A stretch of DNA of 24,229 nt from CAZNRY01 sp964575675. Its GTDB lineage: Bacteria > Eisenbacteria > RBG-16-71-46 > CAIMUX01 > VGJL01. Of this stretch, positions 15,539 through 23,992 are shown piece after piece (position 1 is the stretch's first letter; the number at the start of each line of letters is the position of its first letter). Where the stretch lies: the NCBI GenBank assembly GCA_964575675.1, contig CAZNRY010000041.1, forward strand, positions 1 to 24,229, in the 5' to 3' direction. The notes beneath the pieces are model-generated. The model searched no databases. It was not told the DNA's origin and was given only the letters and a program-made list of their open reading frames with translations. The translations under genes were made by a program, and so were the position numbers.

Positions 15539-15750
15539 AGGTCGCCGTGCACGGTGCCGATCACGACCCGGCCGGCCACGGGCAATCCGTCGCGCGCCAG
15601 GAGAGGCTTGAGGAGGTCGACACCGACCTGCATGGCGCGCGCCGCCAGCAGCACGTCGGGCAGGAAGATATCCCGGTCTCTGAACTTGCCGTTTTCGCAC
15701 GCCCATTCCTGCCGATTCAAGTTGGCATGGGTGGACGTTCGCCGGTCCAA
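15367..15750 (-). pseudogene. Corrinoid (B12)-binding methyltransferase protein fragment with nonsense codon
   Basis: The minus strand encodes the core of an MtaC/MtbC-type corrinoid protein: a helical cap 'FLPDVLLAARAMQVGVDLLKPLL', the cobalamin motif GTVHGDLHDMGKNLV with the cobalt-ligating His, then AGFDVIDLG and VIGLSALLTTTMPVM. An in-frame TGA (15496-15498) stands where relatives usually have Gly or Ala between 'MLR' and 'AGF', consistent with a GGA-to-TGA mutation. Both ends are missing: the N-terminal part before about 15696 is not recognisable, and the homology stops near 15367 where the secreted-protein fragment begins. It is not functional as it stands. Confidence 0.8.
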
Positions 15751-16184
15751 CGGGTCTGCGCGCCTGCAAGTGCGCGAATGATCGTCATTCTTGATGCTGT
15801 GTCGTGGATTCGACGATCAACGAGACTGACTGGGAGAGAAGCACGATTGATACCAGACCCGCCCGGGCGGCCTCACCGTTCGGCCAGACCTTTCGTGAGG
15901 CTCCGCCGGCCGACGCGATCCAGCAGATAACCAAGGCGCTGCGCCACGATCTCCTCGCCGGGTCGCTTCGCAGTATCGCGCGGTCTCTTCGCTCCCTGGC
16001 CGAGAAGTCCCTCGACGAATCGTCCTGCGTGGCTGGATTCTGCAGTCTTCATGTCGGTTGCAGATCCCAACGCCATGCGCAAAGACGCGTAACCGGATCG
16101 TTCAGCCCGAGGTAGGCTCTTCCTTCGGGACGTTTCGGCAAGGGAGGGAACCCTGTTGGAGTTTCATCCGATTGGCAACGACGA
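15751..16184. other. Gene-poor debris with one unassigned short frame (15873-16082, minus)
   Basis: The only protein-like reading is on the minus strand at 15873-16082, about 60 residues from an internal ATG near 16052, ending in 'VAQRLGYLLDRVGRRSLTKG'. The AQRLGYLL run recalls the C-terminal part of AbiEi-type antitoxins, but the resemblance is short and no toxin gene is nearby. It is more likely another fragment of a lost gene, in keeping with the neighbouring debris. I see no RNA gene or repeat here. Confidence 0.3.
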
Positions 16185-16694
16185 TCAGGTGCAGCAACGA
16201 AAGCCTCCCTCATGATCGAGAAGCCACCGCTTGCGCTCGACGCCGCCCGCGTAGCCGCGCAGCGAACCGTCGGAGCCGATCACTCGATGACAGGGGATCA
16301 CGATCGAGATCGGGTTCGCCGCATTCGCCGTGGCGACCGCGCGTGCTCCCGTCGGGCGGCCGATCCGGCGGGCGAGTGATCCATACGAGAGGGTCCGTCC
16401 GGCCGGAATCTTCCGAAGAGCCGACCAGACCTTCTGCTGAAACGGCGTGCCCCCCGGATCGACGGCGACGGCCTCGAGTGCGTCCGCAGTGCCCTCCAGG
16501 TAAGCCTTGATCCGATTCGTAACGCCTGGTATCCGGTCGACCCTATCGAACTCCACGGATCCGAATCGCTGCTCGAGCCTCCGGCGCGTCTCGTCCCATC
16601 TGTCGGCGAAATCGAGTGCGCAGACGCCATCCTTGCCGGCGACGACGCGCACCGCGCCGACCGGCGTCTCGATCTCGGAAACCTTGAGTCTCAT
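16185..16694 (-). CDS. ogt: Methylated-DNA--protein-cysteine S-methyltransferase
   Basis: The 169-residue protein removes O6-alkyl groups from guanine by transferring them to its own cysteine. The active-site motif IVIPCHRVIG is present with Cys135, preceded by the helix-turn-helix region (FQQKVWSALRKIPAGRTLSYG) and the Arg-finger area (GARAVATANAANP), and followed by GYAGGVERKRWLLDHE. Length and order fit Ogt/MGMT. ATG 16694 follows AAGGAGGAT at good spacing and lies 3 nt after the stop of the upstream ada-alkA gene, so the two form a repair operon. It lacks the Ada N-terminal domain, which is carried by the neighbour. Confidence 0.95.
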   Translation of the reverse strand: MRLKVSEIETPVGAVRVVAGKDGVCALDFADRWDETRRRLEQRFGSVEFDRVDRIPGVTNRIKAYLEGTADALEAVAVDPGGTPFQQKVWSALRKIPAGRTLSYGSLARRIGRPTGARAVATANAANPISIVIPCHRVIGSDGSLRGYAGGVERKRWLLDHEGGFRCCT

Positions 16695-16697
16695 TCC

Positions 16698-18161
16698 TCA
16701 TCCTCCTTGTTGAAGGGTCGACCACAAGTAGATCGACGCGTACGAGCGCCAGGGCCGCCATGCCTGAGCGAGAAGGGCAACCTCCCGATCGGTCGCCGGG
16801 CCCGCGCCGCGCGCGAGGGCTTTGCGGAGCCCCAAGTCTCCAGGGGGCATCACGTCGGGATCCCCGAAAGCGCGCATCACGATGTATGAGGCCGTCCATG
16901 GTCCGATTCCCGGGATCGCCAGCAGGCGGGCCATTGCGTCGGTTGGCTCGCCGGGCTCATCGAAATCAACCGGACAGTCCCGTGCCGCGACGGCCAGGGC
17001 GCGGATCGCCGCCGCGCGCTGCCCCGTCAGCCCCACTGCGGACAGATCGGCGCGCGCGAGGATCTCCGGCGATGGGAACAGGTGCGTGATCCAGGGCGAC
17101 TCCGCAATCTCGACGGGGATCCCGAAGGCCCGCACGAGCCGGCCCGCTTGCGTCGAAGCCCCCTTGACCGTGACTTGCTGCCCGAGGATCGCCCGGATAG
17201 CCAGCTCGAAAGCGTCCCAGGCGCCGGGCAACCGCATGCCTGGGTGCGCGCGTACCGCGGGCGCCAAGAACGGATCCCGCGCGAGATGCCTCATGATCGG
17301 AAGTGGATCGGCCCCGAGGTCGAAGAGTCGCCGCGCGCGCTCGGCGATCCGAGGCAGCTCGGCCGTCGCTGGGACCCTGAGCCGAACTACGAGATGCGAT
17401 TCACCGGGCGCCCGCGACACCTCGATCGAGCCGGGCGAGCCCCCGGCCGCAATCGATCGCCGGTAGGTGTGATCGTCTACGGCTTCGACGCCGGGAATCG
17501 CCCGAGCCCGCAGAAAGCGCAGGATTGCATCCCAGTCATAGGGAGGCCGGAACAGGAGTTTGAGGGCCAGGGCGTCGTTGATAGATCGCTTCCTCGATCG
17601 GGCTGTGTCCTTCCGAAGTTGCCCCGGCGGTCTCCCGAATGCCCGACGAAGCGCGGTGTTGAAGCGGCGGACGCTGGAGAATCCGGCGCAATGCGCCAGC
17701 TCGACCATCGGAAGATCCGATTCGTCGATCAACTTTCTGGCGAAGTGGACCCTGCGCGTCTGGGCGATCGCGACGGGAGAAGCGCCGAGATGCTCATCGA
17801 AGAGCCGCCGCAGGTGTCGGGCGCCGACGCCGAGCCGGCCCGCGAGATCATCGACGCTTCCCTCGTCGAGCGCCCCGTTCGCGATGAGCCTGAGCGCGCG
17901 CGAGACGGTTGCCGACGTGCCGGCCCAGGCGGGGGTCCCCGGAGCGGTATCGGGGCGGCAACGTAGGCACGGCCGGAAACCTGCCTGCTCCGCGGCGGCA
18001 GCGCACGCGTAGAAACGGACGTTCTTCTGCTTGGGGGTTCTCGCGGGGCAGACCGGCCGACAGTACACGCCTGTCGTGAGCACGCCGGTGAAGAACCGGC
18101 CGTCGAAGCGCGGGTCTCTGCTGAGCACCGCCCGGTAATAGATCCTCGAGTCCATATCCAT
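16698..18161 (-). CDS. alkA: Ada-type regulator fused to AlkA DNA-3-methyladenine glycosylase
   Basis: The 487-residue protein has an Ada metal-binding domain with Cys34, Cys38, Cys65 and Cys68, exactly the C-x3-C-x26-C-x2-C spacing of E. coli Ada, where the first Cys accepts methyl groups from phosphotriesters. An AraC-type helix-turn-helix pair follows (about 85-185), then an AlkA N-terminal domain (about 195-290) and a HhH-GPD glycosylase domain with the hairpin LLAIPGIGPWTASYIVMRAF and the catalytic Asp442 in PPGDLGL. It should sense methylated DNA, activate transcription, and excise alkylated purines. The start could be ATG 18161 or the second ATG two codons later. It is cotranscribed with ogt; together they cover the functions of the adaptive response. 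I saw no obvious Ada box upstream. Confidence 0.95.
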   Translation of the reverse strand: MDMDSRIYYRAVLSRDPRFDGRFFTGVLTTGVYCRPVCPARTPKQKNVRFYACAAAAEQAGFRPCLRCRPDTAPGTPAWAGTSATVSRALRLIANGALDEGSVDDLAGRLGVGARHLRRLFDEHLGASPVAIAQTRRVHFARKLIDESDLPMVELAHCAGFSSVRRFNTALRRAFGRPPGQLRKDTARSRKRSINDALALKLLFRPPYDWDAILRFLRARAIPGVEAVDDHTYRRSIAAGGSPGSIEVSRAPGESHLVVRLRVPATAELPRIAERARRLFDLGADPLPIMRHLARDPFLAPAVRAHPGMRLPGAWDAFELAIRAILGQQVTVKGASTQAGRLVRAFGIPVEIAESPWITHLFPSPEILARADLSAVGLTGQRAAAIRALAVAARDCPVDFDEPGEPTDAMARLLAIPGIGPWTASYIVMRAFGDPDVMPPGDLGLRKALARGAGPATDREVALLAQAWRPWRSYASIYLWSTLQQGG

Positions 18162-18474
18162 GGCTTGAAGCTATCAGGAAGATCGGGGTGGGACTCGCCA
18201 TTTTCGGACATGGCATCGCGGGGCCCAATCCGGTCCGCGCTCGCTGGAATCCGGCCGGGGGACCGGACCATCTGGCGGTCCGTGCCCCGGTCGCGGCCCA
18301 ATCGCTCACTGCGTCCGCCCCGAGTTCGTTCCAACTCCGCCCCGCCGCCACTCCAGCTTGCTTTCACGCTCCACGATGTGAGATGGTCGCTTGTTTCGCC
18401 ACGACCGGGCGGGGCGCTTGGCCGCCGGCGACGCCGCCTCGATGCGCAGATGTCTCTCATGGAGGGTAAGGAAC
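18162..18474. other. Divergent intergenic region between ada-alkA and an outer-membrane-like gene
   Basis: This 313-nt region must hold the promoters for the minus-strand repair operon and the plus-strand gene at 18475. It is GC-rich. I could not pick out convincing -35/-10 pairs or an Ada-box repeat, and no RNA gene is visible. Confidence 0.4.
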
Positions 18475-19233
18475 GTGTTGCTTCAATCGGCCTCTCTACG
18501 GAGCGGATCTCGGAAATCGAGTGTGGCAGCGACGCTGCTTCTGGCGGCCTTTTTAGCCGCGATTGCAGTCGGGACGGCCGGCGCCGACCGCCGCCACTTC
18601 TCCTGGACCTACGAGCCGCAAGTGCTGAAGCGTGGAGAGGCGGAGCTGGAAGGCTACACGACCTTCACTGCCGATCGACTCAAGCAAACCCGCGGGCGGA
18701 CGGCGGCCGAGATGCAGCTCGAACTCGAAACCGGAATGACGGATAGATTCGATTTCGCCGTCTATCAGGTCTTCGCCCAGTCTCCCGGGGAGCCCTTCTA
18801 TTACGAAGGGTACAAGCTGCGGTTTCGCTACCGCGTCGGGACCGACGGCCGCCTCTCCGCAGCCCCCGTCGCATACGTTGAATACAAAGGCCGGCCGGAT
18901 TTCTCGACCGAGGCGATCGAGACGAAGATCATCCTCGGGCGGGATTTAGGCGCACTCCGGCTCGCGTTGAATCCGGGGCTCGAGATCGAACAAGAAGATG
19001 GAGATTGGGAGGCGAGACCTGAGTATGCCGCCGGATTGACCTGGCGGTTCAGCGAGATGGCGAGCTTCGGCGTCGAGGCGAAAGGCAACGCGGACGCCCA
19101 TTCCGTGGGGCCGGTGATCGGACACGGGGTCGCGGGGTTGTGGGTCACGCTCGGCTCGCTCATCCGCGTCAGCGACGCGGACAAAGGGCCGGAACTCCAG
19201 ACGAGGATGCTGCTCGGCGTCAAGGTGCACTGA
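18475..19233 (+). CDS. Putative outer-membrane beta-barrel protein of unknown function
   Basis: From GTG 18475 the product is 252 residues with a signal peptide (SSVAATLLLAAFLAAIAVG, cleavage near residue 37, AGA-DRR). The mature part consists of alternating beta-strands with turns, for example EPQVLKRGEAELEGYTTF, LELETGMTDRFDFAVYQVF and RFRYRVGT. It ends in a strand with a hydrophobic C-terminus (TRMLLGVKVH), in the style of transporter-like or 'MetA-pathway' barrel proteins. The GTG start is favoured by GGAGG at 18461-18465; in-frame ATGs at 18391 and 18442 would only lengthen the n-region. It faces divergently from the repair operon and convergently to the next gene. The function is not recognised. 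Confidence 0.65.
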   Translation: MLLQSASLRSGSRKSSVAATLLLAAFLAAIAVGTAGADRRHFSWTYEPQVLKRGEAELEGYTTFTADRLKQTRGRTAAEMQLELETGMTDRFDFAVYQVFAQSPGEPFYYEGYKLRFRYRVGTDGRLSAAPVAYVEYKGRPDFSTEAIETKIILGRDLGALRLALNPGLEIEQEDGDWEARPEYAAGLTWRFSEMASFGVEAKGNADAHSVGPVIGHGVAGLWVTLGSLIRVSDADKGPELQTRMLLGVKVH

Positions 19234-19325
19234 GCGCCTTCGCCTGAATCGCGATCATCTTCGGCCTTGCGGTACGCCGGAATGGGCCTGAAGCACGGGC
19301 GCTTGTCTGACGAAATACGGTCCAT

Positions 19326-19345
19326 CCCCGCTCGCGCTCGCGGGG
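19326..19345. terminator. GC-rich hairpin between convergent genes
   Basis: CCCCGC (19326-19331) pairs with GCGGGG (19340-19345) across an 8-nt loop, between the ends of a plus-strand and a minus-strand gene. No T-tract follows on either side, so termination is only possible. Confidence 0.3.
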
Positions 19346-19356
19346 CCGTCCCAGTT

Positions 19357-20708
19357 TCAGTGATGAATCGTGATCGATCCGCTCCCCGTGTCGAGTTGAA
19401 CCTTGGCTTCCCCGGCTCCGAGGACGAGGGCGGCTTCGGTGCGTTCCAGGTGTTGGACCTTCGCCCCCGAGACATCGAGATGGATCCTCCCGGCGCCCGT
19501 GTCGGCCGTCAGCGTTGCCGATGCGTCGGCGGGAAGCTTAAGGTCGATCGCTCCGGTTCCGGTGTCGAGGCGATACGGGCCCGCTCCCATCCGATCGAGC
19601 GCGAGTTCGATCCTACCGCTACCCGTGTCGATCAGGGCCTCGTTGGCCTTGATCGAACGACCGGTTACCTCTCCCGACCCGGTGTCGATCTTGAGCGCCG
19701 CGCACTCGACCCCCTCGGCATCGACAGATCCGCTGCCCGTGTCGATCGAGATCCTTGTCCCCGAACAATCCGAGAGCGTGACGCGGCCGCTGCCGGTNNN
19801 NNNNNNNGCGAGGGCATCTGGTCGGGCAAGCTCAGGGTCGACCAGGTCCTGGTCCGGGATCGGCAAGGCCAATGGCTGGGGCTGCGCAAGGTGGCGGTCG
19901 ACTGGTCGCCGCTGGCGCTGTTGTCCAAGACTTTCCGGGCCGAGCGGGTTGCTGCCGAGCGTATCGAACTGGCGCGGCTGCCGCAGGCCGATCCGAAGGC
20001 AGAGCCGCAAAACACTGGAGCTACGACGCTGCCGGTGTCGATCGACAGGCTTCCCTTGATGCCGGCGGCATCCACGTTGCCTGATCCGGTATCGATCTCG
20101 ATGTCTCCCGTGATGCCGCGGGCTTTGATCGGGCCGTTGTGTGTGTTGAGCTTGGCGCTCCCCGTGAAACCTTCCGCGACGATCGTCCCCGCCCCGTTAT
20201 GGATTTCGATTCGTTTTCCCGCGGGGACCTTCACGAGCACGTCGGCCCAGACTTGGGTGCCCCCGCCGCTGCCTCGAATCTCGACCTTCCCGCGCCGGTG
20301 TTCGGGAAGGACCCATTTCGTCCAGCTTCCGGTCCCGAACCCACGGGCTATCCGGATCGAGGCATTCGATCCACTTCCCATCGCCGGGTAGATGAACCGG
20401 TTCTCGTGGGCGAAGGGATACTGGACGCAGAGCCTTGCGGCCTCGCCCTCATCGGTCTCGAACTTGACGTCCTTGACCGCTTCGGGATCGCCCTGAACGA
20501 CGACATCGATTTCGTAGGCAGGTCCCGCTCCTCCCTCGACCCGGATTTCCCCGGCGAGGTTGGCGACGACAAGTGTCTTCCCGGAAAGCGTGAAATGCTG
20601 GGCAGTCCCGGAGAGGGCCGAATCGCCGGCCGCCGCCTCCCCGAACGCCAAGACCAGCGCTGCCGCAACCGCAAGGATCGATAGGGGGATGGCTCGAATC
20701 CTGGTCAT
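19357..20708 (-). CDS. Secreted DUF4097-like beta-repeat protein, interrupted by an assembly artefact
   Basis: The gene begins at ATG 20708 (RBS GGAGGAGGG) with a signal peptide (SILAVAAALVLAFGEAAA, cleavage near residue 27). It continues with the repeated motif of DUF4097/adhesin-like proteins: strands ending in 'IDTGSG', with repeats such as GDIEIDTGSGNVDAAGIKG, RISIDTGSGSVDAEGVE and ALIDTGSGRIELALD, building a beta-solenoid. The frame breaks at a run of N (19798-19807) and about 229 nt of foreign-looking sequence. If 19798-20036 is removed, the two halves join within an IDTGSG repeat and stay in frame, giving about 370 residues ending in GSITIHH. So the gene is probably intact in the organism. 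The role is unknown; such proteins are envelope-associated. Confidence 0.75.
19798..20036. other. Scaffold gap plus chimeric TamB-like fragment
   Basis: Ten N (19798-19807) are followed by sequence that on the plus strand reads LRVDQVLVRDRQGQWLGLRK then VAVDWSPLALLSKTFRAERV, the hallmark of the N-terminal part of proteobacterial TamB. The TamB frame continues to about 20040, where LPVSID coincides with the antisense of the host gene's IDTGS repeat (gctgccggtgtcgatcgac). The same gctgccggt ends the left flank. This shared repeat probably let an assembler or gap-filler bridge unrelated reads. Confidence 0.75.
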
Positions 20709-21069
20709 CGTGGTCCCTCCTCCGGCGGTCTTCCGGAGGTATGGAGGGGCTCCGGGGTGGGACCGCACGGCTTCCCTACGCGCCGCAGGGTGGAAGGGTT
20801 GCCTTTCTCACCACGCAAGAGGCGTAGATCAACAGTCGCCTCGCCTCAGGCTTTCTCCGGGTTCATCCCAGACCTGCGGCCGAAGGCGACCGCACCGGGA
20901 CTCTACGGAAATCCCGGTTGACATTCGTGTCACGGGGGATTTCCATGAGGCCGCCCCTCATCCTGGGGAGCGTGGGGCGATCCTGGGCGCTGCGGTCGAC
21001 CTTTCCACCAGCACCGCACCGACGAGATCGATCCCTCCGCGATCGGCCACAATCGAGAAGGAGCCACAG
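20709..21069. other. Divergent intergenic region with a promoter-like palindrome
   Basis: This region separates the DUF4097-like gene (minus) from the beta-helix gene (plus). TTGACA at 20918-20923 and TTCCAT at 20941-20946 with a 17-nt spacer form a weak plus-strand promoter candidate. The -35 overlaps a small perfect inverted repeat, TGACA-TTCG-TGTCA (20919-20932), which could be an operator half-site pair. No gene is supported here. Confidence 0.35.
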
Positions 21070-22287
21070 ATGAGCATGACCGGGCCGCGGTCTCGCACGA
21101 TCCCCAGCCGCTGTAGGAGATCACGCCATCGCACCATTGTCCCGCACCTCGTAGTGGTCCTCTTTCTTGGCCTCGTCCTGCCTTCACATGCCGGAACCAT
21201 CCGGCGCGTCCCCTCCGAGTACCCGACGATCCAGCAGGCGGTGACGGCGGCCGAGACCGGAGACTCGATCCTGATCGCTCCCGGAACTTACACCGGCGAA
21301 TACAACCGCGGAACCAGTGTGAATCAGGTTCTCTTCATCCGAGGGGAGGGAGGCGCCGGTGCGGTCATCATCGACGCGGAGAACGTCTCGACCGGCATCA
21401 GCTTCACCAGTATCTCGGCACCAGCGCCGCTGCTCCAGGGGGTCACCGTGCGCCACGGGAATCCCTACGGCGTCTACATCTATGATGCCTCTCCGTTGAT
21501 CCTTGATTGCTCGATCGAGGACTGCGCCTCAGGGATCGCCCTCTTCAAGTACAACGGGCAGATGCTCGGAACCACCGTCAACGGCTGCTCGGCGAACGGC
21601 GTGAAGATTACGACGGGCTCTGTCTGCGATATCCGAAACTGCGAGATCTACGACAACGGCGACGGCTATGGTGCCGGCGTGCAAGTGATCAATGCTTCCC
21701 CGACCTTCGCGAACTGCTCGATCCGCGGCAATAGCACCACTTCAAGCGACGGGGGAGTCTACGCCGAATCTTCGACCGTCACCCTCTCGGATGTGATCGT
21801 CAGCGGCAATCACGCCACCGATTTGGGTGGGGGGATCCGCCTTTGGCAGGCGACGCTAAACCTCAGTTATACGACCGTCTCCCGCAATTCCGCGGGAACG
21901 AGTGGAGGAGGCGTCTCGTCCTATCAATCGACCGTCGACTTCGATCACTCGATTCTCTGGGGAAACTGCACGGCGACAGCCGGCTATGAGATGCAGGTCG
22001 ATTCCGGCAGCAGCGCCCACTTCGACTGCAGCGCCGTCGATCAGGCGGGAATCATCAACGACGGCGGGAGCATCGTCTATGAGACGTCGACGATTCTGAC
22101 CGATCCGCTCTTCTGCGACATGGGTTCCTGCGCTGACGTTCCGACGACGGACGGGGATTTCCACCTCGCCCTCGCCTCCCCATGCGTCGGCGGCCCATGC
22201 GGCTACGTCGGCCACTTCAACGCGGCTTGCGGGGAGACGCCGATCCTACCGAAGTCATGGGGGTGGATCCGGGCATCATTCCGGTAG
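21070..22287 (+). CDS. Secreted right-handed parallel beta-helix repeat protein
   Basis: The 405-residue product has a long basic n-region and hydrophobic core (VPHLVVVLFLGLVLPSHA, cleavage near residue 41). It then has the opening 'YPTIQQAVTAAETGDSILIAPGTY' that starts many right-handed beta-helix (pectate-lyase-like, PbH1) proteins. Repeats such as 'NCEIYDNG', 'NCSIRGNS', 'DVIVSGNHA' and 'YTTVSRNSAG' fill about residues 80-310, ending with DPLFCD and DFHLALASPC blocks. The C-terminus (PKSWGWIRASFR) is a short Trp/Arg motif I associate with such proteins in Eisenbacteria-like genomes, possibly a sorting signal; that is inference. ATG 21070 follows AAGGAG (21058-21063). Catalytic residues are not evident; a structural, adhesive or polysaccharide-binding role is as likely as lyase activity. 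Confidence 0.8.
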   Translation: MSMTGPRSRTIPSRCRRSRHRTIVPHLVVVLFLGLVLPSHAGTIRRVPSEYPTIQQAVTAAETGDSILIAPGTYTGEYNRGTSVNQVLFIRGEGGAGAVIIDAENVSTGISFTSISAPAPLLQGVTVRHGNPYGVYIYDASPLILDCSIEDCASGIALFKYNGQMLGTTVNGCSANGVKITTGSVCDIRNCEIYDNGDGYGAGVQVINASPTFANCSIRGNSTTSSDGGVYAESSTVTLSDVIVSGNHATDLGGGIRLWQATLNLSYTTVSRNSAGTSGGGVSSYQSTVDFDHSILWGNCTATAGYEMQVDSGSSAHFDCSAVDQAGIINDGGSIVYETSTILTDPLFCDMGSCADVPTTDGDFHLALASPCVGGPCGYVGHFNAACGETPILPKSWGWIRASFR

Positions 22288-22369
22288 CTCACGCACCTGA
22301 CGCAGGCTCCTCGAGCGTGCTCTGGGGTCACCTCCCATAGGGCCAGTGCCTCGACACGCGATTCGGCAA

Positions 22370-23992
22370 TCAGAAAATGAAGTCGGTCGAGAGGAAGCTC
22401 GACCGGCGATTCCGGACGATCTCGGTCAGGAGTTCCTTGTTGAGCGGAACGCCCTTGGCCGCGACGAGCGTACGGATCGTGAAGACCCGCAGCGCGTCCG
22501 AGATCGAGAGCGTACCTTCCGCCGAGTCCTTTCGCCCCGTGAACGGGAACGAGTCGGGTCCGCGCTGGCACTGGCTGTTCAAGTTCAACCGGCAGACCTG
22601 ATTCACCAGCGGGTCGATCAGCCGGGCGATTTCGGCCGGATCGCGTCCGAAGAGGCTCGCCTGCTGTCCAAAGTTGGACTCGACGATGAAGCGGATGGGC
22701 TCATCGATCGAATCGAAGGGGACGATCGGGATCACAGGGCCGAACTGCTCTTCATGGTAGACGCGCATCTTCTCGTTAACCGGATAGAGGACCGCGGGAC
22801 GGAATAGCGTGGCCTCGGATGCGCCGCGGGAGTTCACGACGCCCGCGCCGGACCGGGCAGCGTCCTCGATGAGTTCCCGCAAATACTCTGGCTTTCCCGG
22901 CTCGGGTAGAGGCGTGATGACGACGCCGTCCTCCCATGGCATTCCGCAGGGGAGAGCGTCCACTGCGGCGGAGAAACGCTTCACGAAATCGTCCGCGATC
23001 TTGCGATGAACGAAGAGGATCTTCAGCGCCGTGCAGCGCTGTCCGTTGAATGAGAGTGTACCGAGAATGCACTCGCGCACCGCGAGATCGAGGTCGGCGT
23101 CGGGAAGAATGATCGCCGGGTTCTTCGCGTCCAGTCCGAGCACACAGCGCAGGCGGTGCGGGCGGGGGTGGAGTCTCTTCAGTTGATCGGCCACCCGGCT
23201 CGTTCCGATGAAGGCGAGGACGTCGATGCGCCCCGAGCTCATGAGCGGGGGGATGATCTCCTGCCCCTTGCCGTAGACGGCGTTGACGACGCCCGCCGGG
23301 AACGCGTCGCGGAAAGCATCGAGGATCGGGCGGAAGAGCAGGACGCCGAGTTTCGGAGGTTTCAGCACGACCGTATTCCCCATGATCAGAGCGGGGATCA
23401 GGGTCGTGAAGGTCTCGTTCAACGGATAGTTGAAAGGCCCCATGCAGAGGACAACGCCGAGGGGCGCGCGCCGGATCTGCGCGATGATCCCCTCCTCGAT
23501 CGCGAATCGCGAGGATGCGCGATCCAGGTCCTTGACCGCCTCGATCGTTCCCTGGATGTACTCGATCGTCCGGTCGAATTCGCGGGCCGAATCGGCGAGC
23601 GACTTGCCGATTTCCCACATGAGCGAACGGATGATCTCGTCCCGGCGTCCGCGCATGCGAACCGCGAAGTCATCGACGCGGCGGATGCGCTCGGCGACCG
23701 GCATCGTGGGCCACTCCCCGCGGCCGCTATCGTAGGCGCGCGCGGCGGCATCGAGCGCCGCAACCGACTCTTCGGCGCTGAGGAGGGGGTAGCGCCCTAG
23801 GGAGACCCGACGAGGACCTTCCGCTGTCGACACGCAAACAGGCGAGAGGACTTCCTGCATCGCGCCCTGCCACCTTAGGATTTGGCCGTCGATCAGATAC
23901 TCGCGCTGATCGCGAGCCTCCGGGACGCGAATTGCCTCCGGAATCGCCGATTCCTCCGGGAAAAATGAAGCCGCCGCCCCGTTCATCGCCAT
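22370..23992 (-). CDS. gapN: GapN-like NADP-dependent aldehyde (glyceraldehyde-3-phosphate) dehydrogenase
   Basis: The 540-residue protein is an aldehyde dehydrogenase: MGPFNYPLNE (Asn188), VVLKPPKLG (Lys211), the FIGTSRVADQL dinucleotide turn, and the catalytic Cys320 in LSFNGQRCTALK. The FNGQRCTA sequence and the EEQFGPVIPIVPF block fit the non-phosphorylating glyceraldehyde-3-phosphate dehydrogenase branch, which makes 3-phosphoglycerate and NADPH without ATP. The usual 'ELGGK' general-base Glu region reads LGLDAKNPAI here, with Asp288; this may be a subfamily trait. ATG 23992 follows GGGAGGT at 8 nt; upstream in-frame codons are Arg-rich and look non-coding. The gene stands alone, convergent with the beta-helix gene. 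The exact aldehyde substrate is inferred from motif resemblance only. Confidence 0.82.
   Translation of the reverse strand: MAMNGAAASFFPEESAIPEAIRVPEARDQREYLIDGQILRWQGAMQEVLSPVCVSTAEGPRRVSLGRYPLLSAEESVAALDAAARAYDSGRGEWPTMPVAERIRRVDDFAVRMRGRRDEIIRSLMWEIGKSLADSAREFDRTIEYIQGTIEAVKDLDRASSRFAIEEGIIAQIRRAPLGVVLCMGPFNYPLNETFTTLIPALIMGNTVVLKPPKLGVLLFRPILDAFRDAFPAGVVNAVYGKGQEIIPPLMSSGRIDVLAFIGTSRVADQLKRLHPRPHRLRCVLGLDAKNPAIILPDADLDLAVRECILGTLSFNGQRCTALKILFVHRKIADDFVKRFSAAVDALPCGMPWEDGVVITPLPEPGKPEYLRELIEDAARSGAGVVNSRGASEATLFRPAVLYPVNEKMRVYHEEQFGPVIPIVPFDSIDEPIRFIVESNFGQQASLFGRDPAEIARLIDPLVNQVCRLNLNSQCQRGPDSFPFTGRKDSAEGTLSISDALRVFTIRTLVAAKGVPLNKELLTEIVRNRRSSFLSTDFIF

Noticed and set aside
15873..16082. 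A type IV toxin-antitoxin (AbiEi) gene
   Set aside because: Only a short AQRLGYLL-like run resembles AbiEi; there is no winged-helix start and no AbiEii toxin next to it.
19808..20040. A genuine tamB gene on the plus strand
   Set aside because: Only about 70 residues are recognisable, it abuts N, and it sits inside another gene whose frame is perfectly restored when it is removed.
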